Shown here: piece by piece, positions 9,965 to 21,421 of the stretch
Layout: each line of letters starts with the position of its first letter
Position numbering within the stretch: the first letter of the stretch is position 1
NCBI RefSeq assembly: GCF_030730945.1
Contig: NZ_JAVAMS010000002.1
Span: forward strand, 992,001 to 1,056,000
Reading direction: 5' to 3'
From: Aurantiacibacter poecillastricola
Lineage (GTDB): Bacteria; Pseudomonadota; Alphaproteobacteria; Sphingomonadales; Sphingomonadaceae
DNA: 64,000 nt
The notes under the pieces: model-generated
What the model was told of the DNA's origin: nothing
What the model saw: only the letters and a program-made list of their open reading frames with translations
Database searches by the model: none
Position numbers and translations under genes: made by a program

Positions 9965-10969
9965 ATGCGAGCACTGGTGATGGACGGCTATGGCGGCCCC
10001 GAACAGACCGCGATCCGCGACGTCCCCAGGCCGGAACCCGCTGCGGGCGAAGTGCTGGTCAAAGTGCAGGCCGCGGGCCTCAATCCTGTCGACTACAAGA
10101 CGCGCGACGGCAAGCTGCGCATGATCCAGGGCTACGACATGCCGCAGGTCATGGGTAACGAACTTGCGGGGTTCGTCGAGAAAACTGGACATGACGCAGG
10201 TCGGTTCAGCGCGGGTGACCGCGTCTTCGCCCGCGTCGCCAAGGATCGGCTGGGAGCTCTTGCCGAATATGCCATCGTCGATACCGAGCACTTGGCGCCT
10301 ATTCCGCCGTCCCTCGATTTTCACGAGGCCGCTGTTATCCCCCTGGCCGGCCTCACCGCGCTGCAAGCCCTCCGTGACGAACTGGCGCTCGCTCCGGGAC
10401 AGCATGTCTTCATTTCCGCGGGTGCCGGAGGGGTCGGCACGTTTGCCATCCAGATTGCCAAATGGCTGGGCGCCCGGGTCACCACGACGGCGTCCCCGCG
10501 CGGGCGCGACCTCGTGCTGCGAATGGGCGCTGACCGCGTGATCGACTACACCGCGCACGACTTCACCGAAGATCTTCGCGATGTGGACGCGGCATTCGAT
10601 CTTGTCGGCGGGGAGACGCTGTCGCGCATGCTCGGGATCGTGAAGCGTGGCGGCAAGGTCGTGTCGATAGCCGGTATTCCCGAACCCACCACGGCGCGCA
10701 AGGATCTGGACAAGGGTTTCCCGCTCACAGCCCTGTTCTGGCTTGCCAGCCTGAAGCCGCGAATCGAAGCCAAGCGCCACGGCGTCACCTATCGTTTCCT
10801 CTTCATGCGTCCCAGCGGCAGCGAGCTTGCCGAACTGGCGGACCTAGCAGAAGACGGGCGACTGACGCCAGTGATCGACCGCACCTTTCCGTTCGCCAAG
10901 GCGAAAGAGGCGATGGCCTATCTGGAGAAAGGCCATGTCAAGGGCAAGGTCGTGGTGACGATGGACTAG
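9965..10969 (+). CDS. NADP-dependent MDR-family oxidoreductase (zinc-free quinone oxidoreductase type)
   Basis: A 334-residue medium-chain dehydrogenase/reductase. The N-terminal GroES-like domain includes GLNPVDYKTRDG. The Rossmann domain carries the nucleotide motif SAGAGGVGTFAIQIAKWLGA (about residues 155-174). The zinc-binding Cys/Glu residues of alcohol dehydrogenases are absent, which fits the quinone oxidoreductase/enoyl reductase branch. TAGGAG just upstream of the ATG is a good ribosome-binding site. It starts 10 bases after mfd and is probably co-transcribed. Its stop TAG sits in a CTAG tetranucleotide shared with the convergent EAL gene. The substrate is unknown. Confidence 0.85.
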   Translation: MRALVMDGYGGPEQTAIRDVPRPEPAAGEVLVKVQAAGLNPVDYKTRDGKLRMIQGYDMPQVMGNELAGFVEKTGHDAGRFSAGDRVFARVAKDRLGALAEYAIVDTEHLAPIPPSLDFHEAAVIPLAGLTALQALRDELALAPGQHVFISAGAGGVGTFAIQIAKWLGARVTTTASPRGRDLVLRMGADRVIDYTAHDFTEDLRDVDAAFDLVGGETLSRMLGIVKRGGKVVSIAGIPEPTTARKDLDKGFPLTALFWLASLKPRIEAKRHGVTYRFLFMRPSGSELAELADLAEDGRLTPVIDRTFPFAKAKEAMAYLEKGHVKGKVVVTMD

Positions 10970-11859
10970 GCTTCCCTGGAGAGGCAGGATGCGGCGAAGC
11001 TCTCGCCATCCATCGGCTTTCCGCCGAGATAGCCCTGCCACGTCTCGCAGCCCTCCTCCACGATCACCGCGCGCTGCGCTTCGGTTTCGATCCCTTCCGC
11101 GATCACCGAAAGCTTTAGGGCCTTGGCCATGGCGACGATTCCCCTGAACACGGCAAAGTCGCGCGAATCTTCGGTTATCCCATCGATCATCGTCCGATCC
11201 AGTTTGAGCGCATGCAGTGGCAGGACCTTGAGATAGCGAAAGTTGCAGAAGCCAGCGCCGAAATCATCGAGGGCGACGTGGATGCCGGTTTCGGCCAACC
11301 CCTGCAGGCGGCGCGCCGAACGGTCTAGATCGGCGACCAGTGCTTGTTCGGTAATTTCCAGCGTCAGGCGCTCCGGCGGGAAGCCTGTCTCCTCCAGCAG
11401 GGCGAGCAGGTCGCTGCCGAAGCTGCGGTCGAACAGGTCCATCGCCGTGACGTTGAGCGAGAGGCGCAGGTGCTCAGGCCATGACGTCGCTTTCTCCAGC
11501 GCCATGCGCGCTATGCGCCGGGTCAGGCGCCGGGTAATCCCTCCTGCCTGCGCAATCGCCACTACGGAATCGCCTGCCAGCGCGCCGTGATCGGGGTGTT
11601 CCCATCGCACCAGCGCCTCCGCCCCGGCAAGAGAGCTGTCAGCGGCGCGGAACTGGGGCTGGAAGACGATCGATACCGCATCGTTGGAGAGTGCCTCGGC
11701 AAGGTCCTGCGTAACGGGATGCGGCTCGCTACGCCTGCGGTCGGGTCGGCGTCGGCGGTCATGGATCTGATGCGGTACGGGCATGCCATCCCCTGTCTTC
11801 GTCGATGGTCCCTGTCTGCCTTGCAGAATGGTGCGTTGCAAATCGGGACGCTGCTTCAT
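10966..11859 (-). CDS. EAL-domain cyclic-di-GMP phosphodiesterase
   Basis: A 297-residue protein that is almost entirely an EAL domain after a short basic N-terminus; it has no membrane segment or sensor domain. Residues expected for c-di-GMP hydrolysis are visible: QPQF, the EAL signature (AEALVRWEHP), LSLNVT with its metal-binding Asn, LEITEQ, DDFGAG (usually DDFGTG), LKLD, EGIE and QGYL. It should therefore be catalytically competent. I chose the ATG at 11859 (MKQRPDLQRT); the frame stays open to 11931, but that start would run into nadK. It is convergent with the MDR gene, with a 4-base overlap of stops, and divergent from nadK by 35 bases. No GGDEF partner is in the window. Confidence 0.88.
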   Translation of the reverse strand: MKQRPDLQRTILQGRQGPSTKTGDGMPVPHQIHDRRRRPDRRRSEPHPVTQDLAEALSNDAVSIVFQPQFRAADSSLAGAEALVRWEHPDHGALAGDSVVAIAQAGGITRRLTRRIARMALEKATSWPEHLRLSLNVTAMDLFDRSFGSDLLALLEETGFPPERLTLEITEQALVADLDRSARRLQGLAETGIHVALDDFGAGFCNFRYLKVLPLHALKLDRTMIDGITEDSRDFAVFRGIVAMAKALKLSVIAEGIETEAQRAVIVEEGCETWQGYLGGKPMDGESFAASCLSREA

Positions 11860-11894
11860 AGTGTCGCCGCCAATCCACGTGAGGGGGTCAGCAA

Positions 11895-12686
11895 GTGGCA
11901 GCCAATCCTGCGAAATACGAGAAGCTTGCATTGGTCTGTTCGCAAACCGACCGAGCGGACAAGGCTGCGCGCGAGCTTCGCGAAAGCCAGGATTTCGTCC
12001 CTCTTTCCCAAGCCGACGCCGTCATTGTGCTGGGCGGCGACGGGACGATGCTCGATTGCCTGCACGACATGTTGGATGGCGGCCAGATCCTCCCGGTCTT
12101 CGGTCTCAACCTCGGCACGGTCGGCTTCCTGATGAACCGCTATCACGGAGCGATCGCGCTTGGCCGGCGGCTGGCGGAGGCCAAGGCCATGCCAATCCTG
12201 CCGCTGCGCATGAACGTAACGACACAGAGCGGCGAGCGGCACACCTTCTGCGCCATCAACGAGGTCAGCCTGCTGCGCGAAACACGGCAGACTGCGAAGG
12301 TGGAAATTTCCGTCAACGGCCGCGTACGCATTCCCGAACTGGCCGGCGATGGCATCCTGCTTTCAACCCCCGTGGGATCCACCGCCTACAACCTCTCGGC
12401 CAACGGGCCGATCCTCCCGCTCGATTCGAACATGCTCGCCCTGACCCCGATCAGCCCCTTTCGCCCCCGGCGCTGGCGTGGAGCCATTCTTCCAGACCGC
12501 AGCCGCGTGACTTTCCGCGTCAACGAGCCTGCCAAGCGACCTGTCGCCGCCGTGGCCGATTCCAAGGAAGTGCGCGACGTGGCCGAGGTGCATATCGAGG
12601 TCGCACGGGAGATGGAAATGGTCCTGCTGTTCGACCCGCACCAAGCGCTGGACGAGCGGATCGTGGCAGAACAGTTCATGACTTAA
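11895..12686 (+). CDS. nadK: NAD kinase
   Basis: Phosphorylates NAD to NADP. The 263-residue product has the conserved GGDGTML motif (about residues 47-53), the NE/S region (INEVSLLR), and STPVGSTAYNLSANGPIL, the glycine-rich motif of NAD kinases. The start is GTG at 11895, preceded by GAGGGGG at good spacing. It reads divergently from the EAL gene. After the stop, a tRNA-Asn gene has its own promoter. Confidence 0.95.
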   Translation: MAANPAKYEKLALVCSQTDRADKAARELRESQDFVPLSQADAVIVLGGDGTMLDCLHDMLDGGQILPVFGLNLGTVGFLMNRYHGAIALGRRLAEAKAMPILPLRMNVTTQSGERHTFCAINEVSLLRETRQTAKVEISVNGRVRIPELAGDGILLSTPVGSTAYNLSANGPILPLDSNMLALTPISPFRPRRWRGAILPDRSRVTFRVNEPAKRPVAAVADSKEVRDVAEVHIEVAREMEMVLLFDPHQALDERIVAEQFMT

Positions 12687-12716
12687 GGATTTGGTGCGAT
12701 TGCAGCAATTGGGCCC

Positions 12717-12745
12717 TTGCCAAACCAAATCACGGCCCATATAGG
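12717..12745 (+). promoter_or_regulatory. Promoter of tRNA-Asn
   Basis: TTGCCA (12717-12722) and TATAGG (12740-12745) are separated by 17 bases and lie 24 bases upstream of the tRNA. The same TTGCCA-N17 layout precedes the tRNA-Arg gene at 40350-40378, which strengthens both calls. Confidence 0.6.
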
Positions 12746-12768
12746 CGCTCACCTGCCTGACGGGCTGC

Positions 12769-12843
12769 TCCCCGATAGCTCAGCGGTAGAGTAGGTGACT
12801 GTTAATCACTTGGTCGTTGGTTCGAATCCAACTCGGGGAGCCA
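12769..12843 (+). tRNA. tRNA-Asn (anticodon GTT)
   Basis: The cloverleaf can be read directly. The acceptor stem TCCCCGA (12769-12775) pairs with TCGGGGA (12833-12839), followed by discriminator G and an encoded CCA (12841-12843). The anticodon loop reads CTGTTAA, giving GTT for Asn. The T-loop TTCGAAT is present. Confidence 0.97.
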
Positions 12844-12890
12844 TTTTCCAGAAGCTGCGAGATGATAGCCTTGCGCAGACGGCGGGCATG

Positions 12891-12940
12891 AAAAAGGCCG
12901 CGCTTCTTTGACTCGTCAGCCAGGGAGACAGCGCGGCCTT
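12891..12940 (-). terminator. Rho-independent terminator of the methyltransferase-like gene
   Basis: AAGGCCGCGC (12894-12903) and GCGCGGCCTT (12931-12940) form a 10-bp stem. On the minus strand the stem is followed by a T-run (CCTTTTTCATG). It lies about 50 bases past the stop of the gene ending at 12993. On the plus strand it may also damp readthrough from the tRNA. Confidence 0.65.
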
Positions 12941-12992
12941 GCCAACTTAAACCGCGCCGCAAGCCAACGGTTCCCGGCCCCCCCAGAAATTT

Positions 12993-13751
12993 TTACATCG
13001 GTTTTCTGAACCGATAGGCGAACTTGTCGCTCACGCCGTCAAAGTCGCCCGGCGATACGTCATGCGGGTCTGCGGGGTTGCGCAGCACATCGCTCTCGGC
13101 CTCCAGCGTGAAGCCTGCTGCTATCACCTGCTCACGCACGGTTGCCGGGTCGATGCGGTGTAATGTCGAGGTGGCGCTGGTGCCCGTGCCGGGGGCGGCG
13201 TGGTCTTCCACGAAGTAGATGCCACCCGGCTTTAGAATGCGGTTCACCTCGGCGTTGATCGGGGCGATGTCGTTATTGGCGAGGTCGTGGTAATTCTCGG
13301 TCGTCCAGACGAGGTCCACCTGCTGCGGCAGGTTGATGGCATCATACCCCTCCACCACCACGACTTCGACATTACCATATTGCTCGGCGATGGCGTTGAT
13401 CGTGTCGAGCCCGCCTGGCCGGTTGGCGAAGAAGGCGGGCATCAGCGCATAGACGGTACCCTCTTCCGCCACGGTTTGCGCCAGAATGCGCGTGTAATAA
13501 CCGCCGCCCGGTGCGATTTCAGCAACCACATCACCGCGCTGGACGCCTGAAAAGGCGACGATCTGCTCGGGCTTGCGCGCCTCGTCGCGCGCGACATCCT
13601 CTGCCGGGCGGGCTGGACTGACGACAGCGGCCATGATGTAATCCGTCATGCTGGCGCTCGCGAGATCACCGGAGGCGTCCGAGACATTGGCGGAGCATGC
13701 GCAGAGCGACACGGCTCCTATCGCGGCGGTGAAACGAATTCTCAGGCGCAT
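12993..13751 (-). CDS. Exported class I methyltransferase-like lipoprotein (COG4798 type)
   Basis: A 252-residue protein starting at the ATG at 13751 (MRLRIRF), which has GGAG at good spacing; a TTG two codons upstream is less likely. A lipoprotein signal with lipobox LCAC puts it in the periplasm or outer membrane. The mature part has the motif VVAEIAPGGGYYTRILA, a SAM-binding motif I, preceded by DEARKPEQIVAFSGVQRGD, typical of this predicted methyltransferase group. A methyltransferase outside the cytoplasm is puzzling because SAM is not expected there. The true activity is unknown. It has its own terminator at 12891-12940. Confidence 0.75.
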   Translation of the reverse strand: MRLRIRFTAAIGAVSLCACSANVSDASGDLASASMTDYIMAAVVSPARPAEDVARDEARKPEQIVAFSGVQRGDVVAEIAPGGGYYTRILAQTVAEEGTVYALMPAFFANRPGGLDTINAIAEQYGNVEVVVVEGYDAINLPQQVDLVWTTENYHDLANNDIAPINAEVNRILKPGGIYFVEDHAAPGTGTSATSTLHRIDPATVREQVIAAGFTLEAESDVLRNPADPHDVSPGDFDGVSDKFAYRFRKPM

Positions 13752-13816
13752 CGGCAAATCTCCATCATGGCCATGCTAGCGCAAGCACCTGCAAGAACAA
13801 GACGTGCGCGAGCGGA

Positions 13817-14854
13817 TCACTCCCGGCGCGTTTCGAATGTTCCGTAGAAGGCCTGGCCATCCGTCGAGGTGAAAGTGAGGTTGCCAGCTGATTCGACAGC
13901 ATAGGGACCGAAGAACTGCCCCACGATGCGACCGTTTCCGGCAGAACCCGTCACATCTCCGCGAATACGCTGGAATTCCTGGACGGCCTCGAATTCGATG
14001 TCGGCGGAAATCTCGAGGCTGGTCGGCGTTGCCAGCGAGTTGCCAACCGGTTCGAGAGCTATCGTTCCGCTCACGCTCCGGGCCGAATAGTCTATCAGCA
14101 GCGTTCCGGTGCCCGATAGCGCGTAGGAACCGTCGCCCGGCTCGTCGGAATTAAGGGAGAGCTTCGCCATTACCCGCTCCTGTCCAGAGGCGGGGACATC
14201 ATCGATGAAGGTGTGCGACCCGCCGATGAAGGATCGCGTGACGCTGTCGTCCGCTCCTCCTGCTGTGGCTTGCGTGAAAGCGAAGCTCACCTGCGAATAA
14301 TACTGTGGAACATTCCCCGCGAACTCGTCCGGCTGTGCCCAGGTGAGTGTTGCGTCGGGACCGCCAATCGATCTTTGCCCCGTCCAGGTAAGCGAGGTTG
14401 CCTCCTGCACGAACTGCAAGGTGCTTGCGTTGCCGCTGAACAGGCCGGCATTGTTGCCCAGGTCGATCAGCACCATGCCGGCATCGGCAACTTCGTAGCT
14501 GAAGGATCCCGTCGGTCCGGGTCCCCCGCGAAATGGATCCTCGTCGATACTGACGTCTGAATCAGTCGGCGTGGAGGGCGAACCTGTAGGACTGTTCAGG
14601 ACAGTGAGGATGTATCCTTCGAGAGCCCGGTCCTCGCTGCTGGTGCTGGCGGAGGAAAACAGGCGGTTTATGTCCGGGGAGAAACCCGGCGAATAGGTGT
14701 AATCGACAGGGCGCGGCGGAAGCGGCGCAAGCGTTGGCGAGGCAGTCGGTGTCGGAGTGACCCACACGACGGGTGCGCCCGTTGGCCCATCGTCGCCGCC
14801 GCAAGCCGCAAGCGACAACGCGCAAAAGGCCACTCCCATCAATCCAATGCGCAT
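13817..14854 (-). CDS. Putative surface lipoprotein with a TbpB-like barrel at the C-terminus
   Basis: A 345-residue lipoprotein: signal MRIGLMGVAF followed by lipobox LAAC, then a Thr/Pro-rich linker (about residues 28-50). The rest is beta-rich, with many Gly, Ser and Thr residues. The C-terminal stretch GQFFGPYAVESAGN and GQAFYGTFE recalls the eight-strand barrels of transferrin-binding protein B-like and Slam-exported lipoproteins. AGGAG lies 8 bases before the ATG. I cannot name a ligand, and no Slam or TonB receptor gene is adjacent. The family call is tentative; a lipoprotein is well supported. Confidence 0.6.
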   Translation of the reverse strand: MRIGLMGVAFCALSLAACGGDDGPTGAPVVWVTPTPTASPTLAPLPPRPVDYTYSPGFSPDINRLFSSASTSSEDRALEGYILTVLNSPTGSPSTPTDSDVSIDEDPFRGGPGPTGSFSYEVADAGMVLIDLGNNAGLFSGNASTLQFVQEATSLTWTGQRSIGGPDATLTWAQPDEFAGNVPQYYSQVSFAFTQATAGGADDSVTRSFIGGSHTFIDDVPASGQERVMAKLSLNSDEPGDGSYALSGTGTLLIDYSARSVSGTIALEPVGNSLATPTSLEISADIEFEAVQEFQRIRGDVTGSAGNGRIVGQFFGPYAVESAGNLTFTSTDGQAFYGTFETRRE

Positions 14855-14932
14855 GATCTCTACTCCTGCCGGAGACGATGGTGTGTGCCATGGTCTCCGG
14901 CAAGGTCAAGCGCCGGCAGAGTCGGGCAGCAA

Positions 14933-17737
<2,805 letters not shown>

Positions 17738-17823
17738 GATGGGACGATCCTGTCAGAATATATGGGAATAGGCCGCGAACTGGCGCGGCCGGAAAACGGG
17801 TTCAGGCTATGGAACAGGCGGCG

Positions 17824-18087
17824 CTATTCGCGCGCGCGGTCTGCCTGCAGACGGACGGCAGGCGTCCGCGAAGCGGGCGGCGCGGGGGCTGCCGATTGCT
17901 CCGCTGCGCAGCCTAGGACAACGCCGCTTGCGAGGTGCCGCGCTGCCGGCGCGGCTACCCGGCTTTCCTCCGCATCGCCGCCTGATGCCGCCATGCTGAC
18001 AACACTCGCCTGCGCCGCCACGGCAGGCGTGGTCGCAAGGCCGAGGCCAGAAACGAGCGCAAGCAGGGTGAGCAGTTGGCGTAGCAT
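17824..18087 (-). CDS. Small secreted protein of unknown function
   Basis: An 87-residue protein starting MLRQLLTLLALVSGLGL, with an Ala-rich cleavage site (AVAAQA). The mature part is Ala/Pro/Ser-rich without a recognisable domain. A TTG start at 18111 is possible but sits too close to the AAGGA motif. It precedes secA on the same strand; the 86-base gap contains a GGCCGCG/CGCGGCC hairpin at 17772-17791. I do not recognise the family, and coding status rests on the signal peptide and frame. Confidence 0.5.
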   Translation of the reverse strand: MLRQLLTLLALVSGLGLATTPAVAAQASVVSMAASGGDAEESRVAAPAARHLASGVVLGCAAEQSAAPAPPASRTPAVRLQADRARE

Positions 18088-18287
18088 CTGCCTGCCCAGA
18101 TAGCGCCTCAATCCTTAAAGTCCACTGACGAGCGCCATTCGATCCAGGTTGCCGACTGCAATTCGTGGCCTCGGTTCACTTGAGATGTACCCCGGCGCGC
18201 CTTCGGACCGATTGCCGAATCTGGACGGCATGCGCAGGCAAGCACCGCGCATCCAATCTTAACCACGATCAGTTTAACGTTGTCGGC

Positions 18288-19358
18288 ATGGCAACGGAAA
18301 CGAGCATGGCGGAACGCAACACGGGCGGTGCGAACGAGCGGCTGCATCTGCTCGATGGACTACGCGGGATCGCTGCAATTGGCGTCTTGCTGTTCCACGT
18401 CCCCGGGTTCTTTCCGGTTCCCGAGTTCATGCAGCGCGGCTACCTGTTCGTGGACCTGTTCTTCCTGCTGAGCGGCTTCGTCCTAACACCGGTCATTGCG
18501 GAGCGGAATGCCCGCCGGATGGGGACGGGCGACTTCCTGAAAGCGCGCTTCAGGCGCTTCTTCCCACTCATGGCCCTTGGCGCCTTCTTGGCGGCCATCC
18601 TGTTTTCCCTCGATTCCCGGGCGGAGCTTGTCCCCCTGAAACTGGCACTGGCCTTTGCATTCATTCCTGCCTTTCTCATCGCCGAGGCGGTTTTCCCGCT
18701 CAACGTGGTTCAGTGGAGCCTCTTCTGGGAGTTGCTGGCCAACGGCGCGCATGCAAGAGCCTGGGACCGCTGGAAAGACAAGGCGCTGGTCGCCATGGTC
18801 TTCCTTGCCGGGTTGGCGCATGGCGCTGCCATCGTGATCCACGAAACCGGAGACCTTGGCGCTCATGCAGACACCTTCCTGCTAGCCGCTCCACGCATTA
18901 TCTTCTCCTACGGCGCGGGTATGCTGATGGCGCGGCATTTTCGAGGGCCCCGCGATGCTGATTGGACAGCTTGGGTGCTACGCCTAGCCTTGCCCGTGCT
19001 GGCGGTATCTCTCCTGCCGCTGACCGGCAGCGCCGTCGCATGTTTCGAGGCAGCGGTGGTTCTGCTGGTCTTTCCGGTGAGCTTCTGGCTTGTCGCCCAT
19101 TGCCGTCCGGCGCAGCAGTGGAATGGCGTCCTCAACTGGCTGGGTCGTATCTCCTTCCCGCTTTATGCGGTTCACATACCTGTCCTGATCGCGACACAGT
19201 TGTCCCTCATTTCCCATTTTGGCGAGAACACGTGGTCAGGTGCCATCATTGGCCCGGCGCTGGCGCTGTCCGTTTCGGCGGCGCTGGCATGGATCATGGA
19301 GCCTCGCACGGGTTGGCGCCGCGCTCGCGCGCCCAAGGTGGATGCATCGCCCGCTTGA
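18288..19358 (+). CDS. Acyltransferase 3 family membrane protein
   Basis: A 356-residue multi-pass membrane protein of the Acyl_transf_3 (OafA/NodX-like) family, which O-acylates sugars of surface polysaccharides or similar targets. It begins with the hallmark LHLLDGLRGIAAIGVLLFH, holding the conserved Arg and catalytic His, followed by LFFLLSGFVL. About nine or ten hydrophobic segments follow. I start at the ATG at 18288 (MATETSMAERN), although the frame is open further upstream. There is no clear ribosome-binding site. No polysaccharide cluster is adjacent, so the acceptor is unknown. Confidence 0.8.
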   Translation: MATETSMAERNTGGANERLHLLDGLRGIAAIGVLLFHVPGFFPVPEFMQRGYLFVDLFFLLSGFVLTPVIAERNARRMGTGDFLKARFRRFFPLMALGAFLAAILFSLDSRAELVPLKLALAFAFIPAFLIAEAVFPLNVVQWSLFWELLANGAHARAWDRWKDKALVAMVFLAGLAHGAAIVIHETGDLGAHADTFLLAAPRIIFSYGAGMLMARHFRGPRDADWTAWVLRLALPVLAVSLLPLTGSAVACFEAAVVLLVFPVSFWLVAHCRPAQQWNGVLNWLGRISFPLYAVHIPVLIATQLSLISHFGENTWSGAIIGPALALSVSAALAWIMEPRTGWRRARAPKVDASPA

Positions 19359-19391
19359 CCTGAGCGCCTCGGCGGCGCAACCGCTCGCTGC

Positions 19392-20618
19392 ATGGATCTG
19401 GATCGCTCTCCCCTCGCCCTGCCCTTCCCGGACATGCCGCCTATCGATGGCGTCACCCTGCGCGTGGCGCGGGCAGGCTACAAGGCATGGGATCGCGCCG
19501 ACCTTACCTTTGCCGAGCTTACCGAGGGCACCGCTCTGGCGGGCGTTTTCACGCGCAATGTGTGCTGCTCCACTGAGGTGGACATGGGCCGAGAGCAGGT
19601 AAAGGCGGGGCGCGCCCGGGCGCTCGTGGTCAATGCAGGCAATTCCAACGCCTTCACCGGCTATCGCGGGCGCGAGGCAGTGGTGCAGATCATGGAGCAG
19701 GTGGCCGAGAACTTCGGTTGCAGCCGGGAGGAGGTGCTCGTCTCCTCCACCGGGGTGATCGGCGTCCCCCTCCCCCGCGATAAGGCGCGAAACGGTGTCG
19801 CGGCCGTGCTCAAGGCAGATGAGGCATCGTGGGAAGAAGCAGCGCTAACCATCGGAACGACAGACACTTTTGCCAAGGGCGCAACCACCTCGGCTATGGT
19901 CGGAGAGACGCGCGTCACGCTCAACGGCATCATCAAGGGCAGCGGTATGATCGCCCCCGACATGGCGACCATGCTCGGCTACATCTTCACCGATGCAGCG
20001 GTGGAACCGGCCTTCCTCCAGCAGTGCCTATCCACCGCCAGCGCTGTTACTTTCAATTGCATTACGGTGGACAGCGACACCTCCACCAGCGACACGGTGA
20101 TGACTTTCGCCACCGGCAAGGCGGGCAATGCACCGCTTTCCAGCTTCGAGGACCCGGGCGCGGATGCCTTCATGGCGGCGCTCGGCGACATCTGCCGCCA
20201 GCTCGCCCATCTCGTGGTGCGCGATGGCGAGGGGGCGCAGAAATTCATCGCCGTCAATGTGGAAGGTGCCGTGTCTGAAGAGAGTGCGCGGCGCGTCGGT
20301 CTCGCGGTCGCCAACTCTCCGCTGGTCAAGACGGCCATCGCCGGGGGCGATGCCAATTGGGGCCGTGTCGTGATGGCGGTTGGCAAGGCTGGCGAACCGG
20401 CGGACCGTGACAGGCTGGGAATTGCCTTTGGCGGAACATGGGCGGCACGCGAGGGCCTTCCGCTGGCAGATTACGACGAAGCGCCGGTTGCAAGACATCT
20501 CGAAGGCCGTGAAATCGATATCACGGTCGACCTCGGACTGGGCGAAGGACGCGCCACCGTCTGGACCTGCGACCTTACGCATGGATACATTGCCATCAAC
20601 GCGGATTACAGATCATGA
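19392..20618 (+). CDS. argJ: Glutamate N-acetyltransferase / amino-acid acetyltransferase ArgJ
   Basis: Arginine biosynthesis enzyme that moves the acetyl group from N-acetylornithine to glutamate. ArgJ is made as a precursor that self-cleaves before a threonine; the conserved site is visible as GMIAPDMATMLGYI, with cleavage expected between Ala and Thr of MATML. The 408-residue length is standard. The C-terminus ends in the typical YIAINADYRS. The downstream inositol monophosphatase-family gene overlaps by ATGA, so the two are translationally coupled. Confidence 0.95.
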   Translation: MDLDRSPLALPFPDMPPIDGVTLRVARAGYKAWDRADLTFAELTEGTALAGVFTRNVCCSTEVDMGREQVKAGRARALVVNAGNSNAFTGYRGREAVVQIMEQVAENFGCSREEVLVSSTGVIGVPLPRDKARNGVAAVLKADEASWEEAALTIGTTDTFAKGATTSAMVGETRVTLNGIIKGSGMIAPDMATMLGYIFTDAAVEPAFLQQCLSTASAVTFNCITVDSDTSTSDTVMTFATGKAGNAPLSSFEDPGADAFMAALGDICRQLAHLVVRDGEGAQKFIAVNVEGAVSEESARRVGLAVANSPLVKTAIAGGDANWGRVVMAVGKAGEPADRDRLGIAFGGTWAAREGLPLADYDEAPVARHLEGREIDITVDLGLGEGRATVWTCDLTHGYIAINADYRS

Positions 20619-21421
20619 CCATCATCGACCGCGAAATCCTCGCCTTGTGCCGCGACGTGACCGACAGGGTTATCCTGCCGCGCTACCGCAACCTTGCCGA
20701 CCATCACGTGGAGGACAAGGGTGGCAACGACCCAGTAACCATCGCCGACCGGGAGAGCGAGGAGGCGTTGCGCGAAGGGCTGGAAGCGCTTGCCCCCGGT
20801 CTTGCCTTCGTGGGCGAGGAAGCTGCTCATGCCGATCCGGCCGTATTGGAGCGATTGAAGGGCCCATGCTGGATCGTCGATCCCATAGACGGCACCCGCA
20901 ACTTCGCCAGCGGACAGCCACCCTTCGGCATTCTCATCGCACAGGCGGACGAGGGCTTTGCACAGAGCGGATGGATCTACGATTGCCTGTCTGGCCGTTT
21001 CTGCGCCGCCCATCGCGGCAAGGGTGCGTTTGTTGGCGGGGAGCAAATCAATGCGATCACGACCGGAGAGGATCCACCCGTCGCCGCCATCTCACTGGTA
21101 TTCATGGATCCAGCGAAGCGCGAAGCCATGATCGAGCACATCTGCCCGAACTATCGTCTCACCGACATCCCCTACTGCGCCGCCGAACAATATCCGCGCC
21201 TCGCGCTGGGCGAAAACGACGTCTCGATCTTCGAGCGCACATTGGCATGGGATCATGCGGCGGGCTGTCTATGGCTGGAAGAGGCTGGCGGAAAGGTTGC
21301 GCGGCCCGATGACGGCTCGCCCTATCGGGTGGATGAATGGGACCGGAAGGGACTGGTCGCCGCCGCCACGCCCGCCCTGTGGGAAAGCATGGCGGCGCGC
21401 CTGAATTCAATGGTCGATTAA
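20615..21421 (+). CDS. Inositol monophosphatase family phosphatase
   Basis: A 268-residue Mg-dependent, lithium-sensitive-type phosphatase. Metal-binding motifs are visible: GEEA (about residues 67-70), WIVDPIDGTRNF (about 87-98) and WDHAAGCLWLEEAGG near the C-terminus. The substrate cannot be told from sequence. Since it is coupled to argJ, a role in amino-acid metabolism (for example histidinol phosphate) is possible, as is a SuhB- or CysQ-like role. Its TAA stop shares the tetranucleotide TTAA with the stop of convergent trxA. Confidence 0.85.
   Translation: MTIIDREILALCRDVTDRVILPRYRNLADHHVEDKGGNDPVTIADRESEEALREGLEALAPGLAFVGEEAAHADPAVLERLKGPCWIVDPIDGTRNFASGQPPFGILIAQADEGFAQSGWIYDCLSGRFCAAHRGKGAFVGGEQINAITTGEDPPVAAISLVFMDPAKREAMIEHICPNYRLTDIPYCAAEQYPRLALGENDVSIFERTLAWDHAAGCLWLEEAGGKVARPDDGSPYRVDEWDRKGLVAAATPALWESMAARLNSMVD

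Noticed and set aside
12780..12962. Open frame opposite the tRNA-Asn encoding SWIRTNDQVINSHLLYR-type ending
   Set aside because: This is the well-known spurious frame across a tRNA gene; no ribosome-binding site, and the region is explained by the tRNA and a terminator.
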